Positions 16,956 through 26,088 of a stretch of DNA of 64,000 bases are shown here, piece by piece. The notes under the pieces were generated by a model. That model searched no databases and was not told the DNA's origin. It was given only the letters and a program-made list of their open reading frames with translations. Both the position numbers and the translations under genes were made by a program. The stretch is from Streptomyces sp. TLI_053 (GTDB lineage Bacteria; Actinomycetota; Actinomycetes; Streptomycetales; Streptomycetaceae). Location of the stretch: contig NZ_LT629775.1 of NCBI RefSeq assembly GCF_900105395.1, forward strand, positions 7,467,501-7,531,500, read 5' to 3'. Every line of letters begins with the position of its first letter. Position 1 is the stretch's first letter.

Positions 16956-19310
16956 TCACCGGCGCAGCGGGCCCTCGCAGGTGTAGTCGGCGCTGCCGGC
17001 GCGGCCGGTGGGCCAGACCTCGACCTGGCCGAACCAGCAGTTCATGTCGGCGAGGTTGTTGGCGGCGGCGCCGCCGCGGGCGAGCAGGAAGTAGTCGACG
17101 GTGGCGGCCATGTCCGCACGGACCTGTCCGGCGTCGAGGGTGTTGGTGAGGTTGGCGGTCATCCGGCCGGTGCAGGTGAACCGCATGGTGTTGTTCCAGT
17201 CGGCGTTGTCCTTGCAGACCGGGGTGTTCTGGGTGGCGCGGGCGAACGCGTCCTGGACCTCGGAGGCCCAGGCGTAGCTGAGCCGACTGTTCGGCGTGTA
17301 GGTGGTGACCGGCACGTAGAGGTTGTCGGCGAGCGGGATCTCGGCGTCCAGGAAGGCGTTGTACTCGCGCTGGAGGGCGGCGTCCCGGCCGAGGCGGTCG
17401 CGCCAGGCGTTGTAGCCGGTGACGTCGTCGGCGCGCAGCAGCCGGTACATCTCGGCGAGCTGGTCGGGGTGGTGCTCGCCGAGCAGGTTGAAGAACGTGG
17501 CCGCGTACGGGTAGACCCGGAAGCCGAGGGTCTCCCAGCTGGCGTGCAGGATCTGATCGATCGTCAGGCGCGGTGTGCCGGATGCGCCTTCCTGGGCGAT
17601 CTGGCGGACCATGTACTTGCGGGCCTTGACGCCGTCCCTGGAGGTGGAGCCGGCGAAGTACTCGGCGGTGCCCTCGTTCATCGCGAAGGTGGCGCTGCCC
17701 GGCCAGCGGGTGGTGTAGCCGGACTCCGGGATCGCCCAGCGGGCGTTCAGGTAGTGGGTGTACTCGTGCCGGAAGAGCTCCTCCAGGCTGAAGTACGACT
17801 CGGCGGTGGTCCGCTGGTAGGTGTAGAAGGTGGAGTTCTCCTCGATGAACATGCCGCCGTTCTCGACGTCGCCGATCCCGAACAGCAGGTACTGGAGCGA
17901 GCGGTAGTTGGTCTTGGTGTCGTACAGCTGCACCGTGAGGGTGGGGTGGGTGTCGTCCGCGAGCGGCCGGTCGGTGCCGAGGACCCGGAAGAACTGGGCC
18001 TTGACCTGCTTGGTGGCGTAGTACAGCTGGTCCGCGGTGGCCCGGTCGAGGGCGGTGCGGATGACCAGGGAGCCGTTGTCGTAGGTGTAGGTGTTCGGGA
18101 AGAACTGCCGGGTGAGCTCGGCCCGGCAGGCCCCGTACTGGCCGCAGAGGCCGAAGTCGTTGAGCGGGACGGCCAGGTTGAGCCAGGGGCGGCTGAGGCG
18201 GCCGAAGGTGTTCTGGACGGTGCCGACCACCGCGCCGATCTCGGCCCTGATCTCGGCCTTGAGCGAGTCCACCGCGGCGTACCGGGCGTACTCGTTCATG
18301 GCGTCGCCGACGGCCCACTCGGTGTCGGTGCCCTTGAGGTGGCCGTAGCCGGCGAAGGCGCGGATCGCCTGCCGGTAGCCGGGGGCGGCGACGGCGGCGG
18401 CCCGGAAGGCGCCGCCGTCCTCGGTGACGTTGTTGACGCCCTGGAAGTTGAGCTGGAGCACGGCCTGCAGGGCCCAGTTCCAGCCCCGGTCGCCGATGTA
18501 CGCGGTGCCGGGGGTGGCGTACTGGCGCAGCACCCGCTCCAGCAGCGGGAGCCGGCCGGGGCGCAGCTTGGGGGCGGTGGAGGTCTGGAGCAGCTCGCCC
18601 ATGGTGTTGCCGGCGGCGGTGGTGGGGTCGAACGCGCGGGGGTTGGCGGTGTAGGCGGCGATCGCGCGGTCGATCGCGGCCGCGGTGGCGTCGTCGTTGA
18701 GATCGAGCTCGGCACGGCCGTAGTCGAAGTAGACCGCGACGTGCAGGTAGTACCAGAGTTCCTGCTGGTTGCGGTTGTTGGCGCTGTCGAAGCCGGGGGA
18801 GAGGGCGGTGATCCGGTCGGCGACGGCGCGCACGTGGGCCGGGGTCAGCACCTTGGCGAGCCCGGGGCTCCAGTCGACCAGCAGCGGGCGCAGACAGCCC
18901 TCGTAGGTGTGCGATCGGTCGGCGAGGAAGTCGGCCAGGGCGGCCGGGGACAGGGCGGTGAAGGAGGCGAGCGAGCACGCCGCGGAGGCGTCCGCGGCGG
19001 CCGGGGCGGCCTGGGCCACGGGGGTGGCCGGGTCGGTGGCCGGCCGGGTGGCGTCCGTGGTGGGCTGGAGCGCTTCGTTGCCGGGTGCCCCCTCGGGGCC
19101 GGGGGCGCCGGTGGTGCTGCTGCCGTGGGCGACGTCGCCGGTGGGGCCGGCGGGATGGGCGGCGGTCCCGCCGAAGGCGGTGGCCGGGTCGGTGGCCCGC
19201 TCGGCGGCGGGGGGTGCGACGGCCCGGGCGCTCTGGACGAGCGGGGCGGCCATGGTGACGGCGAGGGCCGCGGAGAGCAGGGCCGAGCGCAGGCGCGGGG
19301 TGGTTGGCAC
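16956..19310 (-). CDS. secreted M9-family collagenase
   Basis: A 784-residue secreted zinc metalloprotease. The start is GTG 19310, which follows GGAG by 5 bases and opens directly on a signal peptide (basic PRLRSALLSAALAVTMAA, then an Ala-rich cleavage region near AVA/PPA). The zinc site is HEYTH (near residue 515), followed by the Glu of NEGTAEYFAGS about 26 residues later, the arrangement of clostridial-type collagenases (MEROPS M9). The region after the signal is Thr/Ala/Pro-rich. No PKD or collagen-binding repeat is obvious; the C-terminal 120 residues carry paired Cys and may bind substrate. It is transcribed away from the sugar locus and is unrelated to the phosphonate cluster. Confidence 0.92.
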   Translation of the reverse strand: MPTTPRLRSALLSAALAVTMAAPLVQSARAVAPPAAERATDPATAFGGTAAHPAGPTGDVAHGSSTTGAPGPEGAPGNEALQPTTDATRPATDPATPVAQAAPAAADASAACSLASFTALSPAALADFLADRSHTYEGCLRPLLVDWSPGLAKVLTPAHVRAVADRITALSPGFDSANNRNQQELWYYLHVAVYFDYGRAELDLNDDATAAAIDRAIAAYTANPRAFDPTTAAGNTMGELLQTSTAPKLRPGRLPLLERVLRQYATPGTAYIGDRGWNWALQAVLQLNFQGVNNVTEDGGAFRAAAVAAPGYRQAIRAFAGYGHLKGTDTEWAVGDAMNEYARYAAVDSLKAEIRAEIGAVVGTVQNTFGRLSRPWLNLAVPLNDFGLCGQYGACRAELTRQFFPNTYTYDNGSLVIRTALDRATADQLYYATKQVKAQFFRVLGTDRPLADDTHPTLTVQLYDTKTNYRSLQYLLFGIGDVENGGMFIEENSTFYTYQRTTAESYFSLEELFRHEYTHYLNARWAIPESGYTTRWPGSATFAMNEGTAEYFAGSTSRDGVKARKYMVRQIAQEGASGTPRLTIDQILHASWETLGFRVYPYAATFFNLLGEHHPDQLAEMYRLLRADDVTGYNAWRDRLGRDAALQREYNAFLDAEIPLADNLYVPVTTYTPNSRLSYAWASEVQDAFARATQNTPVCKDNADWNNTMRFTCTGRMTANLTNTLDAGQVRADMAATVDYFLLARGGAAANNLADMNCWFGQVEVWPTGRAGSADYTCEGPLRR

Positions 19311-19671
19311 AGGAACTCCATGGGGTGGGGGCGCGCGGGGTGGGCGGGTTGGGGGCCGGAGCCGTGGGGGGCGCCGGGTCCGCCGGACCGTGCGGGAGTA
19401 CGGGTGACGCCGAGGGAAACGAAGATGATCTCTCGACTCACTGGCCAGTAAAATAGTAATGTCAAATTGCATTGCGCAAGGGCTGGTCGGAGGGCAGATC
19501 GGCCGCCGGTAACGAGAGGGTCTCGACCGGGGGTCGGTGGCGCGCAGGGTCTTGACGGGGAATCGGCCGGGGGCGTTTGCTGGCTCCCGCTCGTTGAAGG
19601 TTGATCGGTTCTGTTCGTTTGTGTGGGATTTGAACGTTCAAATCACTGCGCCGCCCGACCAAGGAAAGGTC
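19311..19671. other. divergent control region between collagenase and sugar locus
   Basis: 361 bases with no supportable gene. The part at 19440-19480 is unusually AT-rich and, read on the - strand, holds a ttgaca and a tactat element that could drive the collagenase gene. The right part holds the 18-bp palindrome and a possible + strand promoter, ttgatc (19601-19606) with a 17-base gap to tgggat (19624-19629). Confidence 0.5.
19627..19644. promoter_or_regulatory. perfect palindrome, likely LacI-family operator
   Basis: The 18-bp sequence gatttgaacgttcaaatc is a perfect palindrome with the central CG step typical of LacI/GalR-family operators. It is AT-rich in a GC-rich genome and lies 28 bases before the aminotransferase start, so it would overlap the transcription start. 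The LacI-type repressor encoded at 26089 is the obvious partner. Confidence 0.75.
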
Positions 19672-20901
19672 ATGCCCGAGTACCTGAAGAAGTTCGCCGA
19701 GCCGTTCGGCTACCTGGACTTCGCCCGCTTCGGGCCGGTGTCGGAACCGGTCCGCCGGGTGCTGCTCCGCGAGGCCGACCGGCTCCACCGGCACGGCTGG
19801 GACGCGCTCGAGAGCCTCGACGCGGACACCGCGGCGGCGGCCCGGACGGCCGGCGGGCTGCTGGGCTGCGCGCCGCACGAGATCGCCTTCGTCGGCTCCA
19901 CCTCGCACGGGCTCTTCGCCGCCGCCCACGCGGTCGGCGCGGGTGCGGTCGGCGCCGGTGCGGGGGGTGCGGGCGCGGGGGGTGCCGGTGCGGAGGGACG
20001 CCGGTCCGCCCCGGACGGGACGGTGCTGGTGGCGCGGAACGACTTCCCCGGCGCCGTCTACCCCTGGCTGCGCGCCGCCGGCAACGGCGGACTGACGGTC
20101 CGTCAGATCGAGGGCCCGGTCACCGCCGACCTGGTCCGGGCCCACCTGGACGACCGGGTGCGCGCCGTCGCCGTCTGCGCCGTCGATGCGGCCACCGGGT
20201 ACCGGGCGCCGCTGGCCGCGATCAAGGAACTGATCGGGCCGGACCGGATCCTGGTGGTCGACGCCGTCCAGGCCCTCGGCGCCGTGGAGTTCGCCGCCGA
20301 CGCGGCCGACGTGCTCGCCGCCGGCGGCCAGAAGTGGCTCCGGGCCGGCTGGGGCGCGGCGGTGCTGATGGTCCGCGACCGGACCGCCGACCGGATCGGA
20401 CCCGGGCTCGGCGGCTGGTCCGGGGTGGTCGACCCGATCGACGCGCCCGCCCACCCGTGCCCGCCCCGGCCCGGAGCCGTCGCCCACACCCTCACCAACC
20501 CCGACGGCCCCGCCGTCGCCGCCCTGGGCGCCGCGCTCGCCCTGGTGCGGGAGGAGGGTGCCGGCCGGATCGAGGCCCGGATCGGTGAGGTGCTCGGCGG
20601 ACTGCTCGCCGCCGCCCGCGCCGCGGGCGCCGAGACCGGCGGCGGCCCGACGGCGGACGCCCCCTACGGCACCCACCGCGGTGCCGGGGACCCGGTCGCC
20701 GTCGGCAGCGGCATCGCCCGGTTGCGGCTCCCCGGCGCCGACCCCGTCGCCGTGCACCGCGCGCTGACCGACGCGGGCCTGGCGACCACCCTGCGGGCCG
20801 GCTGGATCCGGCTCTCCCCGCACGCGAGCACCGACCCCGCGGCCGCCGAACTGCTCGGCGCGACGCTCGCCCATGTACGGCGGGGCGCCCGCACCGCCTG
20901 A
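19672..20901 (+). CDS. class V PLP-dependent aminotransferase/desulfurase-like protein
   Basis: A 409-residue fold-type I PLP enzyme related to cysteine desulfurases and isopenicillin N epimerase. The cofactor Lys lies in AAGGQKWLRAGWG (near residue 222) and the Asp that pairs with the PLP ring is in ILVVDAVQALGAV (near residue 195). A Gly/Ala-rich repeat near residues 90-110 interrupts the N-terminal domain. The start is ATG 19672 after AAGGAAAGG; the longer frame starting at 19537 lies upstream of the operator and is rejected. It is the first gene after the LacI operator, 200 bases before the sugar-binding lipoprotein, with a 17-bp direct repeat near 20970-21005 in the gap. Substrate unknown; an amino sugar or cysteine derivative is possible. 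Confidence 0.8.
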   Translation: MPEYLKKFAEPFGYLDFARFGPVSEPVRRVLLREADRLHRHGWDALESLDADTAAAARTAGGLLGCAPHEIAFVGSTSHGLFAAAHAVGAGAVGAGAGGAGAGGAGAEGRRSAPDGTVLVARNDFPGAVYPWLRAAGNGGLTVRQIEGPVTADLVRAHLDDRVRAVAVCAVDAATGYRAPLAAIKELIGPDRILVVDAVQALGAVEFAADAADVLAAGGQKWLRAGWGAAVLMVRDRTADRIGPGLGGWSGVVDPIDAPAHPCPPRPGAVAHTLTNPDGPAVAALGAALALVREEGAGRIEARIGEVLGGLLAAARAAGAETGGGPTADAPYGTHRGAGDPVAVGSGIARLRLPGADPVAVHRALTDAGLATTLRAGWIRLSPHASTDPAAAELLGATLAHVRRGARTA

Positions 20902-21101
20902 GCGGACGCCCCGCGGCCCGGCCGTCCCCGCCTCCCGGCGGGGCGGCCCGGCACCCCGCACCACCCGAACACCCCGCACCACGGAGTACCCCGCACCACG
21001 GAGTACCCCGACGCACCGTCCGCACCACCCGCATGCACCACCTGGCACCACCGACGTCCCACCCGTCCCGCTCGACGTCCACCCCCTCGGAAGGTCATGC
21101 C

Positions 21102-22445
21102 ATGTCACACCTCTCCCGCCGCGACCTGCTCCGCGCCTCCGGCGCCGGCCTGCTGACCCTCACCGCCGGCGGCGCCCTCGCGGCCTGCGGCGGCTCCGGC
21201 GGTTCCGGCTCCTCCGGTGGGGACGCCGCCACCGGCACCGTCACCGTCTGGTCCTGGACCAGCGCCGCCGACGCCCTGCGCGGCGTCGTGCCCGCCTTCG
21301 AGAAGGACAACCCGGGCATCAAGGTCGACGTCCAGGACGTCGGCAACCCGGCCATCTGGGACAAGATCACCGTCGGCCTGGCGGCCGGCGGCCAGGGACT
21401 CGCCGACGTCCTGCACATCGGCTGCGACTACCTGCCCGGCTACCTGGAGAAGTTCCCCGACGGCCTCGCCGACCTCTCCGCCCTCGGCGCCGACGCCCAC
21501 AAGGACAAGTTCACCAAGGGCCTGTGGCCGGTCGTCACGGACAAGGACGGCAAGGCCCGCGCCCTCCCCTGGGAGGTCAACGCCCAGGGCTTCTTCTACC
21601 GCAAGGACATGTTCGACCGGGCCAAGCTCGACCCGACCACGTTCGAGACCTGGGACGACGTGATCGCCGCCGCCGACGCCTTCAAGGCGGCCAACCCCGG
21701 CGTCGGCCTGGTCGGCATCAACAAGCCCGGCACCCCCGGCCCCGACGTCGACTTCCTGCAGTCCCTGATGCAGCAGCAGGGCGCGTTCTTCTTCGACCTC
21801 AAGGGCGACATCACCCTGACCTCGACCGAGTGCGTCCGCGCCCTCACCCTGGTCAAGCGCCTCAACGACGCCGGGCTCGTCCTGGAGACGCCCGGCTCCA
21901 CCGCCTGGCGCACCCAGATGAAGGACAGCCAGCTCGGCGCCGGCCCGCAGCCCTCCTGGGCCGCGCACTACATCGAGACCAAGTTCCCCGACCTGAGCGG
22001 AAACTGGCGGCTCACCCGGCCGCCGGCCGTCACCCCCGGCGGCAAGCGCACCGCCATCGTGAACACCACCCACCTGGCCGTCGCCTCCTCCAGCCCCCGC
22101 CGCGCCGCCGCCTGGAAGTTCGTCGAGTACGCGCTCACCCGGGCCGACTCGGTCAACGCCATGTTCAAGGCCGGCAGCGTCTTCCCGGCGCTCACCGCCG
22201 CCTACCAGGACCCGATCTACAGCGAGCCGAGCGCCTACTACGGCGGCCAGCCGGTCCTGAAGACCTTCACCGACCTGCTCACCGAGGGCGGCGACGCCAC
22301 CAACTACTCCGGCGACTACGCCCGCGCCCTCAAGCTGGTCAGCGACGCCCAGACCAAGGTCCTGGTCAAGGGCGGCGACCCGGCCGAGGCGCTCCAGGAG
22401 GCGGCCAAGCAGCTGGCCCAGCAGACCGGGCGCAAGATCAAGTGA
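21102..22445 (+). CDS. sugar ABC transporter substrate-binding lipoprotein
   Basis: A 447-residue extracellular solute-binding protein of the carbohydrate class. The N-terminus carries a twin-arginine-like RRDLLRASG followed by a hydrophobic stretch and a lipobox ending in ALAAC, so the mature protein should be membrane-anchored through its Cys. The body has the usual maltose-binding-type pattern (TVTVWSW at the start of the mature domain). The ATG at 21102 follows GGAAGG. The two permease genes follow with 4-base overlaps. The ligand is probably an alpha-galactoside or similar oligosaccharide, given the glycosidase downstream. Confidence 0.92.
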   Translation: MSHLSRRDLLRASGAGLLTLTAGGALAACGGSGGSGSSGGDAATGTVTVWSWTSAADALRGVVPAFEKDNPGIKVDVQDVGNPAIWDKITVGLAAGGQGLADVLHIGCDYLPGYLEKFPDGLADLSALGADAHKDKFTKGLWPVVTDKDGKARALPWEVNAQGFFYRKDMFDRAKLDPTTFETWDDVIAAADAFKAANPGVGLVGINKPGTPGPDVDFLQSLMQQQGAFFFDLKGDITLTSTECVRALTLVKRLNDAGLVLETPGSTAWRTQMKDSQLGAGPQPSWAAHYIETKFPDLSGNWRLTRPPAVTPGGKRTAIVNTTHLAVASSSPRRAAAWKFVEYALTRADSVNAMFKAGSVFPALTAAYQDPIYSEPSAYYGGQPVLKTFTDLLTEGGDATNYSGDYARALKLVSDAQTKVLVKGGDPAEALQEAAKQLAQQTGRKIK

Positions 22446-23374
22446 CCGCCGCCGCTCCTCCGGCCACCCGGCCGGCCGTCCCGGCGGCGGTCCGCCCGGC
22501 CGCCGTCCGGCGCGCCAGGCTCCGCCGCCGGGCCGTGCCCTACCTGCTGCTCGCGCCCGCGCTGATCCTCTTCGGGGTCTTCAAGGCCTACCCGATCATC
22601 TCCTCGATGCTGCTGTCGCTGACCGCCGGCTCCGGCAGCGTCACCCACAGCGCCGGCCTCGCCAACTACCAGCGGCTGCTGCACGACCCGCTGTTCTGGA
22701 CCGCGCTCGGCAACACCGCCCGGATCCTGGTCGTGCAGGTCCCGGTGATGCTCGCGCTCGCCCTCCTGCTCGCCGTCGGCCTCAACGCGGCCTTCGTCCG
22801 CTGGCGCGCCGTGTGGCGGCTCGGCGTCTTCATGCCCACCGTGACCGGGCTGGTCGCCACCGGCATCCTGTTCTCCTTCCTCCTCAACACCAAGGACGGT
22901 GCGGTCAACAACGCCCTGGGTGCGATCGGCCTGCCCGGCGTCGACTGGTTCGGCGACGGCTTCTGGGCCCGGATGGCCGTCGTCCTCGTGCTGACCTGGC
23001 ACTACACCGGCTACAACGCCGTCATCTACCTGGCCGGCCTGCAGGGCATCCCCAAGGAGCTGTACGAGGCGGCCATGGTCGACGGCGCCGGACCGGTCCG
23101 CCGGTTCCGCTCCGTCACCCTGCCCGCGCTGCGGCCCGTGCTGCTGTTCACCGTGGTGCTCTCCACCATCGGCACCCTCCAACTCTTCGACGAGCCCTAC
23201 GTCCTGACCCGCGGCGGCCCCGACAACGCGACCCTCACCGTCTCGATGTACCTGTACGACAACGGCTTCCGCTACTTCGACTTCGGCTACGCCTCCGCCA
23301 TCGCCTACGCGCTCACCCTGCTCGTCTCGGTGCTCGGCGCGGCCCAGATGCGCCTGATGGGAGAACGCGAATGA
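22442..23374 (+). CDS. sugar ABC transporter permease (MalF-like)
   Basis: A 310-residue integral membrane permease with about six transmembrane segments. The ATPase-contact loop reads YEAAMVDGAGPVRRF (EAA motif, near residue 213). The GTG start overlaps the stop of the binding-protein gene (GTGA). It pairs with the next permease. No ATPase gene is present in the operon, so a shared MsiK-type ATPase encoded elsewhere probably powers the importer, as is usual in Streptomyces. Confidence 0.92.
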   Translation: MTAAAPPATRPAVPAAVRPAAVRRARLRRRAVPYLLLAPALILFGVFKAYPIISSMLLSLTAGSGSVTHSAGLANYQRLLHDPLFWTALGNTARILVVQVPVMLALALLLAVGLNAAFVRWRAVWRLGVFMPTVTGLVATGILFSFLLNTKDGAVNNALGAIGLPGVDWFGDGFWARMAVVLVLTWHYTGYNAVIYLAGLQGIPKELYEAAMVDGAGPVRRFRSVTLPALRPVLLFTVVLSTIGTLQLFDEPYVLTRGGPDNATLTVSMYLYDNGFRYFDFGYASAIAYALTLLVSVLGAAQMRLMGERE

Positions 23375-24279
23375 CCACTGCCGCCACCTCCGCCGGGCCC
23401 GTCGCGCCGGGCCCGGCGGCCCCGCCCGCCGCCCCGGAGCCGACCGGCCCGAGTCCCTGGCGCCGGCTGCGCGGCTGGCCGCTCACCCTGGTGCTCGCCG
23501 CCGTCACCGGGCTCTCGATCGCCCCGTTCTACTGGCTGGTGGTCTCCGCCACCCGCAGTGACGGCGAGATCTTCTCCTGGCCGCCGAAGCTGCTGCCCGG
23601 CTCCCACCTGGGCGACAACATCGGGCACCTCCAGGACCGGATCGGCCTCGGCCGGGTCCTGCTCAACTCGCTCCTGGTGTCCGGCCTGCAGACCCTCGGC
23701 GGGCTCGTCGTGGCACTGCTGGCCGGGTACGCCTTCGCCAAGTTCCGGTTCCGCGGCCGCACGGTGCTGTTCGCGGTCCTGCTCTCGACCCTGGTCGTGC
23801 CGGACCAGGTGATGCTCGTCCCGCTGTTCAAGATGATGATGTCCTTCGGGTTGCTCGACAGCTACCAGGCGCTGATCCTGCCCGGCCTGTGCGTGCCGTT
23901 CGCGATCTTCCTGATGCGGCAGTCCCTCAGCGCCATGCCGGACGAACTCCTCGACGCCGCCCGGGTCGACGGCGCCGGCGAACTGCGGGTGCTGTTCGGC
24001 ATCGTGGTCCCGGTCATGCGGCCGGTGCTCGCCGCGCTGGGCATCTTCCTCTTCCTCGGCTCCTGGAACAGCTTCGTCTGGCCGCTGATCGCCCTGCGCA
24101 GCACCGACATGCACACCCTGCCGGTCGCCCTCGCCACCCTCCAGGGCATGAAGGCCAACACCGACTACGGCTCGATCCTCGCCGGAACCGCGATATCCAC
24201 CCTGCCGATGATGGTCCTCTTCCTGGTCCTCCAGCGGCAGTTCATCTCCGGCCTGCTGGCCGGTGCCACGAAGGGCTGA
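23371..24279 (+). CDS. sugar ABC transporter permease (MalG-like)
   Basis: A 302-residue permease with six predicted membrane segments and the EAA-type loop LDAARVDGAGELRVLF near residue 192. The ATG overlaps the stop of the upstream permease gene (ATGA). A Pro/Ala-rich cytoplasmic N-terminus precedes the first membrane helix. It is the second half of the heterodimeric channel of the importer. Confidence 0.92.
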   Translation: MTTAATSAGPVAPGPAAPPAAPEPTGPSPWRRLRGWPLTLVLAAVTGLSIAPFYWLVVSATRSDGEIFSWPPKLLPGSHLGDNIGHLQDRIGLGRVLLNSLLVSGLQTLGGLVVALLAGYAFAKFRFRGRTVLFAVLLSTLVVPDQVMLVPLFKMMMSFGLLDSYQALILPGLCVPFAIFLMRQSLSAMPDELLDAARVDGAGELRVLFGIVVPVMRPVLAALGIFLFLGSWNSFVWPLIALRSTDMHTLPVALATLQGMKANTDYGSILAGTAISTLPMMVLFLVLQRQFISGLLAGATKG

Positions 24280-24287
24280 ACCCGACC

Positions 24288-26045
24288 ATGACGGACACCA
24301 GCGAAGAGATCTGGGAACCCCACGCCCCCACCACCACCGCCCGCCCCCGCAGGGTGGACGTGCCCGCCCCCTTCGCCGGACGGCTGGAGCTGCTGGTCGC
24401 CGGGACGGCGACCGTCGACGTCCTCGCCGAGGGCGTCGTCGAGGTGACCGCCGAGGACCCCGACGGCGGCACCGGTGACGTGCGGATCGAGTGGCGCGTC
24501 CCCTGCGTCGACGTCACCTCCTTCTGGACCCCCGAGCCGCGCGGCACCGGCTGGCTGCCCGCCTCCTGGAGCGCCCCGCGCCGTGTCGGCCTCTCCCGCG
24601 GCGCCCCCGTCGCCGCCCTCGTCGGCACCGGGGACACCACCGTCTGCGCCTTCGCCGCCGACCGCGAGGAGGTGCTGGCGAGCGGCGGCGTGGTCGAGGA
24701 GACCGGTGAGTTCCGGTTCTGGGTCCAGGCCGCCGGCCGCCTCACCGTCCGCATCGACACTTCCGGCCGGCACTTCGGCCGCAGCCTCGCCGAACTCGCG
24801 GGCTGGTGGGCCGGGGACCGCCCGGTCCACGTCCCCGACGCCGCCCGCCTCCCCGCCTACTCCACCTGGTACGCGCTGCACCAGAACATCACCCCGGAGA
24901 GCGTCGAACGGCAGGCCGCCCTCGGCAAGGAGCTCGGCCTCGACACGATCATCGTCGACGACGGCTGGATGACCACCGACCGCACCCGCGGCTACGCCCA
25001 CTGCGGCGACTGGGAACCCCACTCGCTGCCCGACACCGCCGCCCACGTGGCCCGCGTCCACGACCTCGGCGTCCAGTACATGCTCTGGTACGCGCTGCCG
25101 TTCGTCGGCAAGGACAGCGCCGCCTGGGCCGAACTGAGCCGGTACGCCCTCGTGGACGCCGCCCACATGGGCGCCGTCGTCGTCGACCCCCGGTACCCGG
25201 CGGTCCGCGCCCACCTGGTCGACCGGCTCGCCCGGGCCGTCGAGGAATGGGGCATGGACGGGCTCAAGGTCGACTTCGTCGACTGGTTCGGCGTCCAGGA
25301 CCCGCCCGCCCCCGGGCCGGAGGCCGACTGCGCCACCGTCGACGAGGGACTGCACCTGCTGCTCGCCGGGATCCGCCGCCGGACCGCGGCCGCCGCGCCC
25401 GAGTCGATGATCGAGCACCGCCAGCCCTACGTCAGCCCCGGCCTGTGGCCCTACGCCACCATGGTCCGGGCCGTCGACTGCCCGCTCAGCCCGCAGGAGA
25501 ACCGGCAGCGCGTCCTCGACACCCGGCTGATCGCCGGACCGCTCGCCGTCCACTCCGACATGCTGATGTGGCACCCCGCCGAACCGGTCGAGCAGATCGC
25601 CTGCCACCTGATCAACGTCCTGTTCGGCGTGCCGCAGATCTCCGTCGACCTCGCCGTCCAGAGCCCCGCCCAGCGCGAGGCGCTCGCGTTCTGGCTCGGT
25701 GTCTCCCGCGCCCACGTCGACACCCTGCAGCTCGGCGAGTTCCGCCCGGCCCGGCCCGATCTCGGCTACCCGATGGCCGTCGCGGTCGGCGACGGCACCA
25801 CCGTCGTCGCCCGGTACGCGGCACTGCCGGTCGCCACCGGCACGGACGGCGCCGGGGAGTGGCGTACGCTGCTGGTCGCCAACGCCGACGCCGACCCCGG
25901 GGTCCGTCTCACCGGCGGCCGGGGCACCGCCGAGGCAACCGTCCAGGACGCCCGCGGCCGGACCGTCGGCACCTCGACCGTCCACCTGGACGGCGGCCTC
26001 GTCGACGTCCCGCGCGGCGGCCTGCTGACCCTCCGCCGGGTCTGA
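24288..26045 (+). CDS. GH36-like alpha-galactosidase
   Basis: A 585-residue glycoside hydrolase of the melibiase (GH36) type. An N-terminal beta-sandwich (to about residue 175) leads into the (beta/alpha)8 barrel, with LGLDTIIVDDGW near residue 218, the likely nucleophile Asp in DGLKVDFVDWF (near residue 328), and a second acidic residue in RAVDCPLSPQENR (near residue 397) as acid/base candidate. No signal peptide is present, so it should act in the cytoplasm on sugar brought in by the ABC importer. It lies 8 bases after the permease gene. At 585 residues it is shorter than classical 700-residue GH36 enzymes; exact linkage is not predictable. Confidence 0.85.
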   Translation: MTDTSEEIWEPHAPTTTARPRRVDVPAPFAGRLELLVAGTATVDVLAEGVVEVTAEDPDGGTGDVRIEWRVPCVDVTSFWTPEPRGTGWLPASWSAPRRVGLSRGAPVAALVGTGDTTVCAFAADREEVLASGGVVEETGEFRFWVQAAGRLTVRIDTSGRHFGRSLAELAGWWAGDRPVHVPDAARLPAYSTWYALHQNITPESVERQAALGKELGLDTIIVDDGWMTTDRTRGYAHCGDWEPHSLPDTAAHVARVHDLGVQYMLWYALPFVGKDSAAWAELSRYALVDAAHMGAVVVDPRYPAVRAHLVDRLARAVEEWGMDGLKVDFVDWFGVQDPPAPGPEADCATVDEGLHLLLAGIRRRTAAAAPESMIEHRQPYVSPGLWPYATMVRAVDCPLSPQENRQRVLDTRLIAGPLAVHSDMLMWHPAEPVEQIACHLINVLFGVPQISVDLAVQSPAQREALAFWLGVSRAHVDTLQLGEFRPARPDLGYPMAVAVGDGTTVVARYAALPVATGTDGAGEWRTLLVANADADPGVRLTGGRGTAEATVQDARGRTVGTSTVHLDGGLVDVPRGGLLTLRRV

Positions 26046-26088
26046 CGGCCGGCACCCGGCGGCGCGGCGCCCATGTGAAGGAGAACCG

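Noticed and set aside
19537..19671. N-terminal extension of the class V aminotransferase
   Set aside because: It would place the start upstream of the operator and has no ribosome site; AAGGAAAGG before 19672 decides.
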